Source: Massilia sp. Root133 (GTDB lineage: Bacteria; Pseudomonadota; Gammaproteobacteria; Burkholderiales; Burkholderiaceae_D). Taken from it: DNA of 64,000 nucleotides. This document shows, in pieces, positions 28,128 through 36,307 of the stretch (positions are counted from its first letter, which is position 1; each line of letters starts with the position of its first letter). The notes beneath the pieces are model-generated. The model saw nothing but the letters and a program-made list of their open reading frames with translations. It searched no databases and was not told where the DNA came from. The DNA lies in the NCBI RefSeq assembly GCF_001426525.1, contig NZ_LMEW01000014.1, positions 39,210 to 103,209 on the forward strand, read 5' to 3'. The translations under genes were made by a program, and so were the position numbers.

Positions 28128-29093
28128 ATGGAATTCCAGTTTCTCGGCACCTCGTCCGGCACCCCGAGCAAGACCCGCAACGTGAGCGGCCTGGCCCTCC
28201 GGGGGCCGGGCGGAGGCTGGTCGCTCGTCGACTGCGGCGAAGGCACGCAGCACCGCATCCTGGATACGCCCCTGTCGCTGCACGACCTGCGCGCCATCTT
28301 CATCACCCACCTGCACGGCGACCACTGCTACGGCTTGCCCGGCCTGCTGGCCAGCGCCGGCATGCTGAACCGCACGGCCCCGCTGGCCCTCGTCGGCCCG
28401 CCGCTGCTCCGCACCTTCATCGACGGCGTGATGGCGACGAGCGAACTGGGTCTGCCGTATCCGCTCGACTACATCGCCGTCGACAGTCTCGCCGGCACGC
28501 CCGTCCTGCCCGACCTGGCCGTGGACGCCATCGCGCTGTCGCACCGGATACCGTCCTGGGCGTACCGCTTCACGGAGCGCACGGTGGAGCGCAAGCTGGA
28601 TGCGGCCCGCCTGCGCGCGGCCGGCATCGCACCAGGCCCCGTCTGGGGCGCACTGCAGCAGGGCCTCGATGCCGTGCTGGACGACGGCCGCGTGCTGCAT
28701 GCGGCCGACTGGCTGCTGGCGCCGCGCAAGGCGCGCACGGTCATCGTGGGCGGCGACAACGACGACCCGTCGCTGCTGCTGGAGGCGGCGCGCACGGCCG
28801 AGGTGCTGATCCACGAGGCGACCTACACGGAAGAGGTGCTATTGAAAGTGGGGCCGGGGCCGATGCACAGCTCCGCGCTGCGGGTGGCGCGGATGGCGCA
28901 GGCGGCCCGGTTGCCGAACCTCGTGCTGACCCATTTCAGTCCCCGCTACCAGGACGGCGCAGGGCCGTTGTCGATGGGCGCGCTGGAGGCGGAGGCGCGC
29001 GGGGTGTACGCGGGCAGCCTGTTCCTCGCGCGCGACTTCGACCGGTACGTGCTGGGCCGCGACGGCACGCTGGCCGCAAAATATTTTTTGTAA
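28128..29093 (+). CDS. rnz: RNase Z-like metallo-beta-lactamase hydrolase
   Basis: The 321-residue protein begins MEFQFLGTSSGTPSK, the typical RNase Z opening. It carries the zinc motif HLHGDH in ITHLHGDHCYGLPGL, later ligands in VGGDND and VLTHFSPRY, and the length expected for the short RNase Z form that trims tRNA 3' ends. The N-terminal segment and the flexible middle segment are consistent with this family. Other MBL-fold enzymes share some motifs, so the tRNA role is from family knowledge. It is monocistronic. Confidence 0.85.
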   Translation: MEFQFLGTSSGTPSKTRNVSGLALRGPGGGWSLVDCGEGTQHRILDTPLSLHDLRAIFITHLHGDHCYGLPGLLASAGMLNRTAPLALVGPPLLRTFIDGVMATSELGLPYPLDYIAVDSLAGTPVLPDLAVDAIALSHRIPSWAYRFTERTVERKLDAARLRAAGIAPGPVWGALQQGLDAVLDDGRVLHAADWLLAPRKARTVIVGGDNDDPSLLLEAARTAEVLIHEATYTEEVLLKVGPGPMHSSALRVARMAQAARLPNLVLTHFSPRYQDGAGPLSMGALEAEARGVYAGSLFLARDFDRYVLGRDGTLAAKYFL

Positions 29094-29108
29094 CACGCAA
29101 AAAAAACT

Positions 29109-29160
29109 GCGATATCTTTTTTGGTTTTCGAATCGATTCCATTCCAAAAAAAGTTATCGC
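29109..29160. repeat. Long AT-rich inverted repeat
   Basis: A 16-base arm at 29109-29124 (GCGATA...TTTTTTGG) is mirrored by a 17-base arm at 29144-29160 (CCAAAAAAA...TATCGC) with one mismatch and a one-base length difference. The loop of 19 bases contains AATCGATT. The region 29094-29356 holds no gene and is markedly AT-rich. It may end the rnz transcript or act as a regulatory site for the arabinanase gene. Confidence 0.5.
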
Positions 29161-29356
29161 GGATTCCCTCATCGATCATCATATTTTTTATTTGCGACCT
29201 TAAATCCGTTTTTTTGGAATCGCAGCTGTTTCTCTGCTGAAATCTGTAAATTATCCGGTCGAATCAGTGACTTAGATACGCTGCCGGCCCTGTTGCAAAG
29301 CATTTGAAAATGCCGCATTCTCCGTCCGCAACCATAATTATTAGACGGAGACTACA

Positions 29357-31699
29357 GTGAACAAACCCTTGTCCCTGGCGGGATTGGGCGCGCTATTCGC
29401 GTCCTGCTTCATCGCCGCCAATGCATTTGCCCAGGCGGGCGCCACGCTCCCCACGTTCCAGAACGCGTCCGTGCACGACCCGTCGGTGCTCAAGGCCGGC
29501 GACACGTTCTACGTGTTCGGCTCGCACCTCGCGTCGGCCAAGTCGAAGGACCTCATGAAGTGGACGCAGATGACGGACGGCGTCAGCGCCACCAATCCGC
29601 TGTTCCTGAACGGCTCGAAGAATGTCTACACGGAGCTGGCCGAGACCTTCGCATGGGCGAACACGACGACCCTGTGGGCGCCGGACGTGCGCCAGCTCGC
29701 GGACGGCAAGTACTACATGTACTACGACGCCTGCCAGGGCGACGCGCCCCGGTCCGCGCTGGGCATCGCCGTCGCGAACAGTCCGGAAGGCCCGTACGTC
29801 AACAAGGGCGTGATCCTGAAGTCGGGCATGTGGGGCCAGGCGAGCTACGACGGCACGGTCTACGACGCGCTGAAGCACCCGAACACCGTCGACCCGAACG
29901 TCTTCTTCGACAACGCGGGCAAGCTGTGGATGGTCTACGGCTCGTACTCGGGCGGCATCTTCATCATGCAGATGAACCCCGCCACCGGCTTCCCGTATCC
30001 GAACCAGGGCTACGGCAAGCGCCTCACGGGCGGCAACCACTCGCGCATCGAAGGCGCGTACATCATGTACAGCCCGGCCACGTCGTACTACTACCTGTTC
30101 ACGTCGTTCGGCGGCCTCGATGCCAACGGCGGCTACAACATGCGCGTCGCGCGCTCGACCAATCCGGACGGTCCGTACTACGACGCCCAGGGCAATGCGA
30201 TGGCGAACGTGAAGTCGGATCCGAGCAAGCCGCTGTTCGACGACGCGTCGATCGCGCCCTACGGCGTCAAGATGATGGGTAACTTCCTGTTCGAGCGCAA
30301 GCTGGGCGAGGCGGGTACCGGCATCGGCACGGGCTATGTCTCGGCAGGCCACAACTCGGCCTGGTACGACCCGGCGACCGGCAAGCACTTCCTGATCTTC
30401 CACACGCGCTTCCCGGAACGCGGCGAGCAGCACGAGGTGCGCGTGCACCAGATGTTCATGAACGCGGACGGCTGGCCCGTCGTGGCGCCGTACCGCTACG
30501 CGAACGAGACGGCGGCGACCGTGCGTCCGGAATTCGTGTTCGGCGATTACCTGTACGTCAACCACGGCAAGGACATCACGGCGACCATCAAGAAGTCGCA
30601 GCTGATCACGCTGAACGCCAACGGCAGCATCACCGGCGCAGTGACCGGCACGTGGCGCAGGATGGGTACCAACCAGGTCGAGATCAACCTGCCGGGCGCG
30701 TCGACGTACAAGGGCGTGCTGCTGACGCAGTGGGACGAGACGTCGAAGTCGTACGTGACGACGTTCACTGCGTCGTCGCGCGAAGGCGTCGCCATCTTCG
30801 GCAGCCGCCTGATCCCGCGCACCGACATGCAGGTCGCGACCGCCATCTACAATGAGCTGAGCCTCGGCGCCACGACGGCCGTCACGGGTAACCTCGCGTT
30901 GCCGACGAGCGCGGCCCGCAATGCCGTCATCAGCTGGACGTCGTCGAACCCGGCGGTGGTCAGCAACACGGGCGTCGTGACGACGCCGGCCAGCGGGGCC
31001 GTGAACGTCACGCTGACCGCGCGCATCACGAAGGGCACGGCCACCCTGGCGAAGACGTTCACCGTCACCGTGCGCAAGCTGGGCGGTCTCGTCGCGTACT
31101 ACGCCTTCGACGGCAATCTCGCGGATTCGAACGGCGCCTTCGCGGCCGGCTCGGTCAGCGGCGGCAAGATCGACACGGCGGGCGGCAGCCTGACGTACGG
31201 CGCCGGCATGCGCGGCAACGCGGCCGTGTTCGACGGCGCGACCGGCGTGCGCCTGCCGAACGGCCTGATCTCGTCGAACACGTACACCGTCGCGATGTGG
31301 CTGAAACCCGCGCAACTGACGGCGTTCACGACGACGTTCTTCGGCGCGCGCACGACGGATTCGTGGGTCAGCTTCCTGCCGATGGGGCATGGCGGCGTGG
31401 GCGGCGCGTCGATGCTGTGGTCGGGCGCCGCCTGGTACGACGCGGGACTGGGCATGAACATCCCCGTGAACCAGTGGTCGCACGTGGCGTTCACCGTCAA
31501 CAACGGCGCTGTCAACGTGTACGTGAACGGCGTCAAGCGCTTCTCCGGCACGAACTTCCCGAACGTGTTCACGACGACGACCGGCACCTTCGCGCTGGGC
31601 GTGAATTACTGGGACACGCCGTACAAGGGCGCGATCGACGAACTGCGCATCTATAACGCGGCCCTGAGCGATGCCGAAGTCGCCGGAATCGCACACTGA
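29357..31699 (+). CDS. GH43 endo-arabinanase with Ig-like and LamG domains
   Basis: The 780-residue secreted protein starts at a GTG 6 bp after GGAG, with a signal peptide ending NAFAQ. The five-bladed GH43 propeller occupies about residues 35-380, with the catalytic triad D41 (VHDPSV), D179 (VDPNVF) and E232 (RIEGAY). Next come a small arabinanase-type beta domain, an atrophied bacterial Ig domain (about 495-575, ISWTSSNPAVVS) and a LamG/concanavalin-like domain (about 577-780, YYAFDGNLADSNG). The domain set suggests endo-1,5-alpha-arabinanase with polymer-binding modules. The next gene starts 11 bp downstream, likely in the same transcript. Confidence 0.88.
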   Translation: MNKPLSLAGLGALFASCFIAANAFAQAGATLPTFQNASVHDPSVLKAGDTFYVFGSHLASAKSKDLMKWTQMTDGVSATNPLFLNGSKNVYTELAETFAWANTTTLWAPDVRQLADGKYYMYYDACQGDAPRSALGIAVANSPEGPYVNKGVILKSGMWGQASYDGTVYDALKHPNTVDPNVFFDNAGKLWMVYGSYSGGIFIMQMNPATGFPYPNQGYGKRLTGGNHSRIEGAYIMYSPATSYYYLFTSFGGLDANGGYNMRVARSTNPDGPYYDAQGNAMANVKSDPSKPLFDDASIAPYGVKMMGNFLFERKLGEAGTGIGTGYVSAGHNSAWYDPATGKHFLIFHTRFPERGEQHEVRVHQMFMNADGWPVVAPYRYANETAATVRPEFVFGDYLYVNHGKDITATIKKSQLITLNANGSITGAVTGTWRRMGTNQVEINLPGASTYKGVLLTQWDETSKSYVTTFTASSREGVAIFGSRLIPRTDMQVATAIYNELSLGATTAVTGNLALPTSAARNAVISWTSSNPAVVSNTGVVTTPASGAVNVTLTARITKGTATLAKTFTVTVRKLGGLVAYYAFDGNLADSNGAFAAGSVSGGKIDTAGGSLTYGAGMRGNAAVFDGATGVRLPNGLISSNTYTVAMWLKPAQLTAFTTTFFGARTTDSWVSFLPMGHGGVGGASMLWSGAAWYDAGLGMNIPVNQWSHVAFTVNNGAVNVYVNGVKRFSGTNFPNVFTTTTGTFALGVNYWDTPYKGAIDELRIYNAALSDAEVAGIAH

Positions 31700-31710
31700 A
31701 AGGGATGGAC

Positions 31711-32265
31711 ATGAAGAAGACGATCATCGGCCTGCTGGCCATGGCGACTTGCGCGCTGGCGCATGCGACGGTCATCCATTTCGACGACCTGTCGGGAGAC
31801 GAGTCGCTGCCCATCGACGCCGGCTACGCGGGCTTCAACTGGGACAACATGGGGACCGTCAGCGCCGCCGCGTATCCGGGCAGCGGCTTCGAGGCGGGCG
31901 CCGTGTCGCAGTCGAACGTCGCCTATAACTGGTACGGCAACCCTGCGACGATCACGAAGGCGGACGGCAACGCGTGGGAGTACACGGGCGCGTGGTTCAC
32001 GTCGGCGTGGGTCGACCAGGAGATCTCGTTCGAAGGCTGGCGCAACGGCCAGCTGCTGTTCGCGTCAAGCGCGTTCACGCTGGACACGACGGCGCCGCGC
32101 TGGATCCAGCTCGACTGGGCCGGCATCGATACGCTCGTCGTTTACAACAGCAGCCCGACGGCGTGGGCGATGGACGAGTTCACGGTGCCGGAACCGGGGT
32201 CGCTGGCCTTGATGGGCGTGTCGCTGGCCGGGTTGATGACGGCGCGGCGCCGGCGCAAAGCCTGA
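31711..32265 (+). CDS. PEP-CTERM sorting-domain protein
   Basis: This 184-residue secreted protein has a signal peptide (MKKTIIGLLAMATCALAHA) and ends in a PEP-CTERM tag: VPEPGSLALMG, a hydrophobic stretch and RRRRK. Such tags are recognised by exosortase EpsH/XrtA, which is encoded elsewhere. The body is beta-rich and similar to other PEP-CTERM proteins with a DUF-type jelly-roll (GFNWDNMGTV, WIQLDWAGIDTLVV). The ATG at 31711 is preferred over 31705 because AAAGGG lies at the right distance. It probably shares a transcript with the arabinanase gene and may be a surface or matrix protein. Confidence 0.85.
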   Translation: MKKTIIGLLAMATCALAHATVIHFDDLSGDESLPIDAGYAGFNWDNMGTVSAAAYPGSGFEAGAVSQSNVAYNWYGNPATITKADGNAWEYTGAWFTSAWVDQEISFEGWRNGQLLFASSAFTLDTTAPRWIQLDWAGIDTLVVYNSSPTAWAMDEFTVPEPGSLALMGVSLAGLMTARRRRKA

Positions 32266-32270
32266 CATCG

Positions 32271-32996
32271 TTATTCGAGGTTCTCGTGGTGCTCGGCGAC
32301 GCCCTGTTTCCAGTACGCCGACACCCGCGTCGCCTCGCGCGGCACGCCCTGTTGGTTCAGCACCTGGCGCACCCGCGCCATCAATGACGCTTCGCCGCCG
32401 CCCCACGCGAATCCGCGGCCGGGCGGCAGCGCGAGCGCCTGCAGATCGGCGACGAGCGCCTCCGGCGTATCGAACCAGCGCAGGTCCACGTCGGCCGCAC
32501 CGGCGAACACGCGCCGGTCGGCCGGCGCCGCGTGCACGAGCACGATCGCCCGGCTCCCGCCCGGCAGTTCTTCCAGCCGCCGCGCGATGGCGGGCAGGGC
32601 GGTCGCGTCGCCCGTCAACAGGTGCCAGTCGAGTTTCAACGGCACGATCATCGAACCTTTCGGCCCGCCGAGGAGGGCGCGCTGCCCCACCACCGCGTTG
32701 CGTGCCCAGTCGGACGCCTTGCCGTCGCCGTGCAGCGCGAACTCGATCGTGAGTTCCAGGGCTTCGCGGCTGAAGCGCCGTGGGGTATAGTCGCGCCTCA
32801 CCTGCTCTCCCTCCGCGTCCGGGAACATGAACTTGACGTGGTCGTCGAACGACAAGGACGTGAAATCGGCCAGCGCGTCGCCCGTGAAGGTGATGGCGGC
32901 GAAGCCGTCGCCCAGGCGTTCGATGCGCGCCACGGTAAGGTCGCGCAGCTTGAGTTCGTGGCGTACGCGGCGTACGAAGTGATCCGCAGTCTGCAT
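32271..32996 (-). CDS. Siderophore-interacting FAD-binding protein
   Basis: The 241-residue protein belongs to the ViuB/SIP ferric-siderophore reductase family. The FAD-binding barrel contains RRDYTPRRF (residues near 67-75). The NAD(P)H-binding half has LLTGDATALPAI and FAWGGGEASLM, both characteristic. It reduces Fe(III)-siderophores in the cytoplasm to release iron. It is divergent from a MarR-type regulator with 41 bp between starts, so it is probably controlled by it. Confidence 0.88.
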   Translation of the reverse strand: MQTADHFVRRVRHELKLRDLTVARIERLGDGFAAITFTGDALADFTSLSFDDHVKFMFPDAEGEQVRRDYTPRRFSREALELTIEFALHGDGKASDWARNAVVGQRALLGGPKGSMIVPLKLDWHLLTGDATALPAIARRLEELPGGSRAIVLVHAAPADRRVFAGAADVDLRWFDTPEALVADLQALALPPGRGFAWGGGEASLMARVRQVLNQQGVPREATRVSAYWKQGVAEHHENLE

Positions 32997-33008
32997 CGTT
33001 GCTCCAAT

Positions 33009-33064
33009 TAGTTGATAATGTCACCTACCTGCCCATTATGCGAAATATAGTTGATGAAGTCAAC
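33009..33064. promoter_or_regulatory. Candidate MarR operator region
   Basis: TAGTTGAT occurs at 33009-33016 and again at 33048-33055, and the second copy overlaps GTTGA-N5-TCAAC (33050-33064). Part of it lies within the first codons of the MarR gene if the start at 33038 is right. A site here could serve both divergent genes. Confidence 0.35.
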
Positions 33065-33511
33065 CAAAATCCTCCATCGCCCGCGCTCGAGGTGCTGGAA
33101 CGTGTCCACGCGATCATGCACCTGTACCGTTCGGCCCAGCAGCGCAGCCTGCGCGCGGGGCCGCACGACCTGGCGCACATGGAGATCAAGGTACTGGGTT
33201 TCTTCGCGCGCCGGCCCGGTGCGACGCAGAGCGACCTCGCCGCGCATTCGGGACGCGACAAGGCGCAGCTGGCGCGCCTGATCCGCGGCCTGCGCGACCG
33301 CGGGCTGCTCGACGCGATCGCGGACGAGACGGACAAGCGCAGCACGCGGCTGTCGCTGTCGGAGGCGGGCAAGGCGATGTTCGCGGCGCTGCACCGCCAT
33401 GACGGCGCGCTGGCCGAGACGGCGCTGGAGGGGATTGCGGAGGCGGACCGCGCGACCCTGCTCGACTTGCTGGAGCGGGTGCGCGCGAACCTGGAGGCAG
33501 GGCAGGCTTAA
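33038..33511 (+). CDS. MarR-family transcriptional regulator
   Basis: The 157-residue protein has the winged-helix MarR fold: HMEIKVLGFFARRPGATQSDLA, the recognition helix segment RDKAQLARLIRGL and the wing around DETDKRSTRLSL. The ATG at 33038 (MRNIVDEV) is preferred because the upstream in-frame ATG at 32999 would leave almost no room for a promoter before the divergent gene. It likely represses the siderophore-interacting protein gene and itself. It overlaps the convergent oxidoreductase gene by 4 bp. Confidence 0.83.
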   Translation: MRNIVDEVNQNPPSPALEVLERVHAIMHLYRSAQQRSLRAGPHDLAHMEIKVLGFFARRPGATQSDLAAHSGRDKAQLARLIRGLRDRGLLDAIADETDKRSTRLSLSEAGKAMFAALHRHDGALAETALEGIAEADRATLLDLLERVRANLEAGQA

Positions 33512-34572
33512 GCCGGGATGTCGGACAGCAGCACTTCGCGCCGTTCCGCGGCGCTGAGGCGGCCGGCATCCAGCAGGCGCATGACGGTCAGCGCCTGGTG
33601 CGCCGGCACGGGATTCGGCGCCTTGCCGAGCAGCGCGTCGCGGATGCCGGCGTAGTACGACGGGTACGCGCCGTTTTCGGTCGGCAGCGGCGCCGGCGCC
33701 ACCTTGCCGTCGCGCTGGACGGCCAGCACGCCGGTTTCCCCGTCGACGCCCCACGCGGCCGCATCGCCGCTGGGCATGCGGCCCGCGATCAGGTCCGCTT
33801 CCTGCGGGTCGAGGCTCTGCTTGACCCAGCTCCCGTTCAATCCATGCAGCGCCACGCGCGGGCGCGCGACGGCGGCCAGCATGCTCGCGCCGAGGTCCAC
33901 GCGCAGGCCGTCCGCATAGCGCAGGCGCGCCTGGAACTGGTCTTCGCAGCGGCCGCCGGGACGCAGGACCGGCAGGTCGGCCTCGATGGCGAGCGGCTCG
34001 CCGAAATACAGCAGGGCTTCGTCGATCAGGTGCGGGCCCAGGTCCATCCAGATACCGCCGCCGGCCTCCACCTCTTCCTTCCAGCGCGCCTGCGGTTGCG
34101 GGCGGAAGCGGTCGAAGTGCATCGCGGCATGGCGGACCTGTCCCAGCGTGCCGTCGGCCAGCAGGCGCAGCGCGGTGCGCGTCGTGCTGTCCCAGCGGCG
34201 GTTGTGATAGACGCTCAGCAGCAAACCCTGGTCCTCGGCCAGGCGCACGAGTTCCGCGGCCTGTGCGGCGGTATCCGTGAACGGCTTGTCGACGACGACG
34301 TGCTTGCCGGCTTCCAGCGCGGCCTTCGCCAGCGGATAGTGCGTCACGTTCGGGCTGGCCAGCACGACGAGGGCGACGTCCGGATCGGCGAGGAGGGCGG
34401 CCGGCTCGGCATGGACGGCGACGGCGCCGAGGTCGGCGCGTACCTTGTCCGGATTGCGGCTGGAGACGGCGGCGATGGCGAGGCCCGGGGTCGTGCGCAG
34501 CAGCGGCGCGTGGAAGACCTGGCCGGCGAAGCCATAGCCGATGAGTCCAACATTGATCGTGTCAGCGGTCAT
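33508..34572 (-). CDS. Gfo/Idh/MocA family oxidoreductase
   Basis: The 354-residue NAD(P)-dependent sugar oxidoreductase has the Rossmann motif GLIGYGFAGQVFHAP, the family signature AGKHVVVDKPF with the catalytic Lys, and the C-terminal barrel with GGGIWMDLGPHLID. It resembles YvaA/YhhX-like scyllo-inositol or sugar dehydrogenases. The substrate is unknown, but the adjacent upstream ROK regulator (23 bp away, same strand) suggests sugar metabolism under local control. Confidence 0.88.
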   Translation of the reverse strand: MTADTINVGLIGYGFAGQVFHAPLLRTTPGLAIAAVSSRNPDKVRADLGAVAVHAEPAALLADPDVALVVLASPNVTHYPLAKAALEAGKHVVVDKPFTDTAAQAAELVRLAEDQGLLLSVYHNRRWDSTTRTALRLLADGTLGQVRHAAMHFDRFRPQPQARWKEEVEAGGGIWMDLGPHLIDEALLYFGEPLAIEADLPVLRPGGRCEDQFQARLRYADGLRVDLGASMLAAVARPRVALHGLNGSWVKQSLDPQEADLIAGRMPSGDAAAWGVDGETGVLAVQRDGKVAPAPLPTENGAYPSYYAGIRDALLGKAPNPVPAHQALTVMRLLDAGRLSAAERREVLLSDIPA

Positions 34573-34594
34573 TCTATTCCTTGTGATGGTGCGG

Positions 34595-35854
34595 TCAGTG
34601 CGACAGCGCGAGTCCGGCCGGACGGGTGGCCGTAGCGCGGCCGGTCTCGCGCTCGATGCGCAGCACGTCGAGCGGACGCGTGACGCGGTAGCGCGCGAGC
34701 GCGGCGGCGCCCACGGCGACGGCCTGGGCGCCGAAGTGCGAGGTGCGGATGTCGGGCGGCGACAGCATGGCGGCGTGCGCATAAGCGGCCAGCACGTGCC
34801 GCGCGGGTTCGATGAAGGTGTCGCCCAGTTGCAGCGCGGGGCCGCCGATGACGATCGCCATCGGGTCGAAGCCGGCCCACAGGTTGTTCAGCAGGATGCC
34901 GAGCTGGCGGCCGGCCGCGTCCACGGCGGCGCAGGTCGCCGGGTCGCCGTCGGCCACGCGCCGGAACAGGTTTTCCAGCGCCGGATGGCTGGGACGTTCG
35001 CGGCCCAGCAGCGAGCCGAGGCCGATCAGCGCGTCGGCGCAGCCGCGCCGGCCGCACTGGCACAGCGGGCCGCCGGCCTGCAGGATCGCGTGGCCCACCT
35101 CGCCGGCATAGCCGTGCAGGCCCGTCAGCAGGCGGTCGTTGACGATCACGCCGGCGCCCACGCCATACCCGATCGACAGGTAGATCAGGGGATCGGTGCC
35201 CGACTGGTCGGCGAATTCGAATTCGCCCAGCGCCGCCACGTTCGCCTCGTTCTGCATGTACAGCGGCAGCCCGTCCAGCGGCGAGCCGGCGACGTGCGTC
35301 TGCACGATGCCGGCCACGTCGATGTCGCGCCAGCCCAGGTGCGGCGCGTGGCGCAGCAGGCCCAGGGCCTCGTCGACTGCCCCGTGCAGGCCGATGCCCA
35401 CGCCGAGCACGCGCCGCGGCTTGCCGTGGCCGGCAGGGCGGGCGAGCCGTTTCGCCAGTTTCACGAGCGCGAGCGCAACGAGGCGGATGCAGGAGGCGGG
35501 ATCGGCCGGGTCTTCGTACGTGAGGATGCGCGTGTCGAGCACTTCACCCAGCAGGTTCGTCGCGACGACGCGGGCCTCGTCCACGCCCAGGTCGGCACCC
35601 AGCAGGGCGAGCCGCGACGGGTCCAGGTGCAGGGGCGTGGCGCGCCGGCCCACTTCGCCCGTCACGAGCAGTTCGCTTTCCGTGAGCCAGCCTTCGTCGA
35701 CCAGTTCGCGCACGAGGAGGCTGATCGTGGATTTCGTCAAACCCAGCACGTCGGCCAGCGCCGCGCGCGACAGTCCCGGCTGGATGCTGACCTGGCGAAC
35801 CAGTGCCATGCGGTTCAGTTGCTTGAGGAGTTGCTGGTCACCGGTAACGGGCAT
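34595..35854 (-). CDS. ROK-family transcriptional repressor (NagC/XylR type)
   Basis: This is a 419-residue regulator. An N-terminal winged helix (about residues 15-75, LSRAALADVLGLTKSTISLLVREL) is followed by the ROK sugar-binding domain, with the zinc motif CQCGRRGC and HGYAGEVGH. ROK repressors of this layout respond to xylose, N-acetylglucosamine or glucose. It is probably cotranscribed with the oxidoreductase. A 10-bp inverted repeat lies at 35881-35934, next to its start and upstream of TonB receptor 2, so it may control both directions. Confidence 0.87.
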   Translation of the reverse strand: MPVTGDQQLLKQLNRMALVRQVSIQPGLSRAALADVLGLTKSTISLLVRELVDEGWLTESELLVTGEVGRRATPLHLDPSRLALLGADLGVDEARVVATNLLGEVLDTRILTYEDPADPASCIRLVALALVKLAKRLARPAGHGKPRRVLGVGIGLHGAVDEALGLLRHAPHLGWRDIDVAGIVQTHVAGSPLDGLPLYMQNEANVAALGEFEFADQSGTDPLIYLSIGYGVGAGVIVNDRLLTGLHGYAGEVGHAILQAGGPLCQCGRRGCADALIGLGSLLGRERPSHPALENLFRRVADGDPATCAAVDAAGRQLGILLNNLWAGFDPMAIVIGGPALQLGDTFIEPARHVLAAYAHAAMLSPPDIRTSHFGAQAVAVGAAALARYRVTRPLDVLRIERETGRATATRPAGLALSH

Positions 35855-35880
35855 GGGTGGGAAAAATCAAGTGGGTTGTG

Positions 35881-35934
35881 ATGATTATGCAACAGATTGG
35901 AAAATTTTGTTGGTCATGCATTATGCATAATCAT
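35881..35934. promoter_or_regulatory. Candidate ROK repressor operator
   Basis: ATGATTATGC (35881-35890) is perfectly mirrored by GCATAATCAT (35925-35934). The second arm overlaps the 12-bp palindrome ATTATGCATAAT (35920-35931). It lies 27 bp upstream of the ROK start. The gap 35855-36307 otherwise holds no gene; it also contains the doubled TACGTA at 36052-36066 and TCCGCT/AGCGGA arms at 36188-36226. Confidence 0.5.
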
Positions 35935-36258
35935 AACCCCCGCGCTGTCGGCTGGTGAAAAGTATAACGGGATGGGCTTTGTAGCGGTTCCGAACGAAGT
36001 GATTGATTTATCTATGAAATCGATTTCTTGAACAAAAACCGGGCATGGTCGTACGTATGTTACGTAATACATCATTCTCACGAATAACCACCGTCCAAAC
36101 CGGTGCGCGGACGCCTCCGAAGCGTGCAAACTTTGGTTCGACCGATTGACCAATGGAAGTAATGTTCTTAATCTTAAACAAATGATGTCCGCTATCAGTG
36201 ACCAAAGAGTCAATCCATGAAGCGGATACGCCAGGAGTAGTACCACCACCACGGACGT

Positions 36259-36286
36259 CGCCGCCCGGCGGGCGCGGCGTTTTTTT
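36259..36286 (+). terminator. Intrinsic terminator in the leader of TonB receptor 2
   Basis: CGCCGC (36259-36264) pairs with GCGGCG (36274-36279), extended by two more pairs around GGCG, and is followed by seven T. It ends 21 bp before the GTG start of TonB receptor 2. There is no upstream plus-strand gene to terminate, so it may be a transcription attenuator. Two tiny overlapping frames (36185-36220, 11 codons; 36217-36240, 7 codons) precede it but have no clear ribosome binding site. Confidence 0.65.
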
Positions 36287-36307
36287 CGAGAGACGAGAGG
36301 AGACACA

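Noticed and set aside
36185..36240. Leader peptides of 11 and 7 codons as annotated genes
   Set aside because: No clear ribosome binding site and no run of regulatory codons; kept only as part of a finding.
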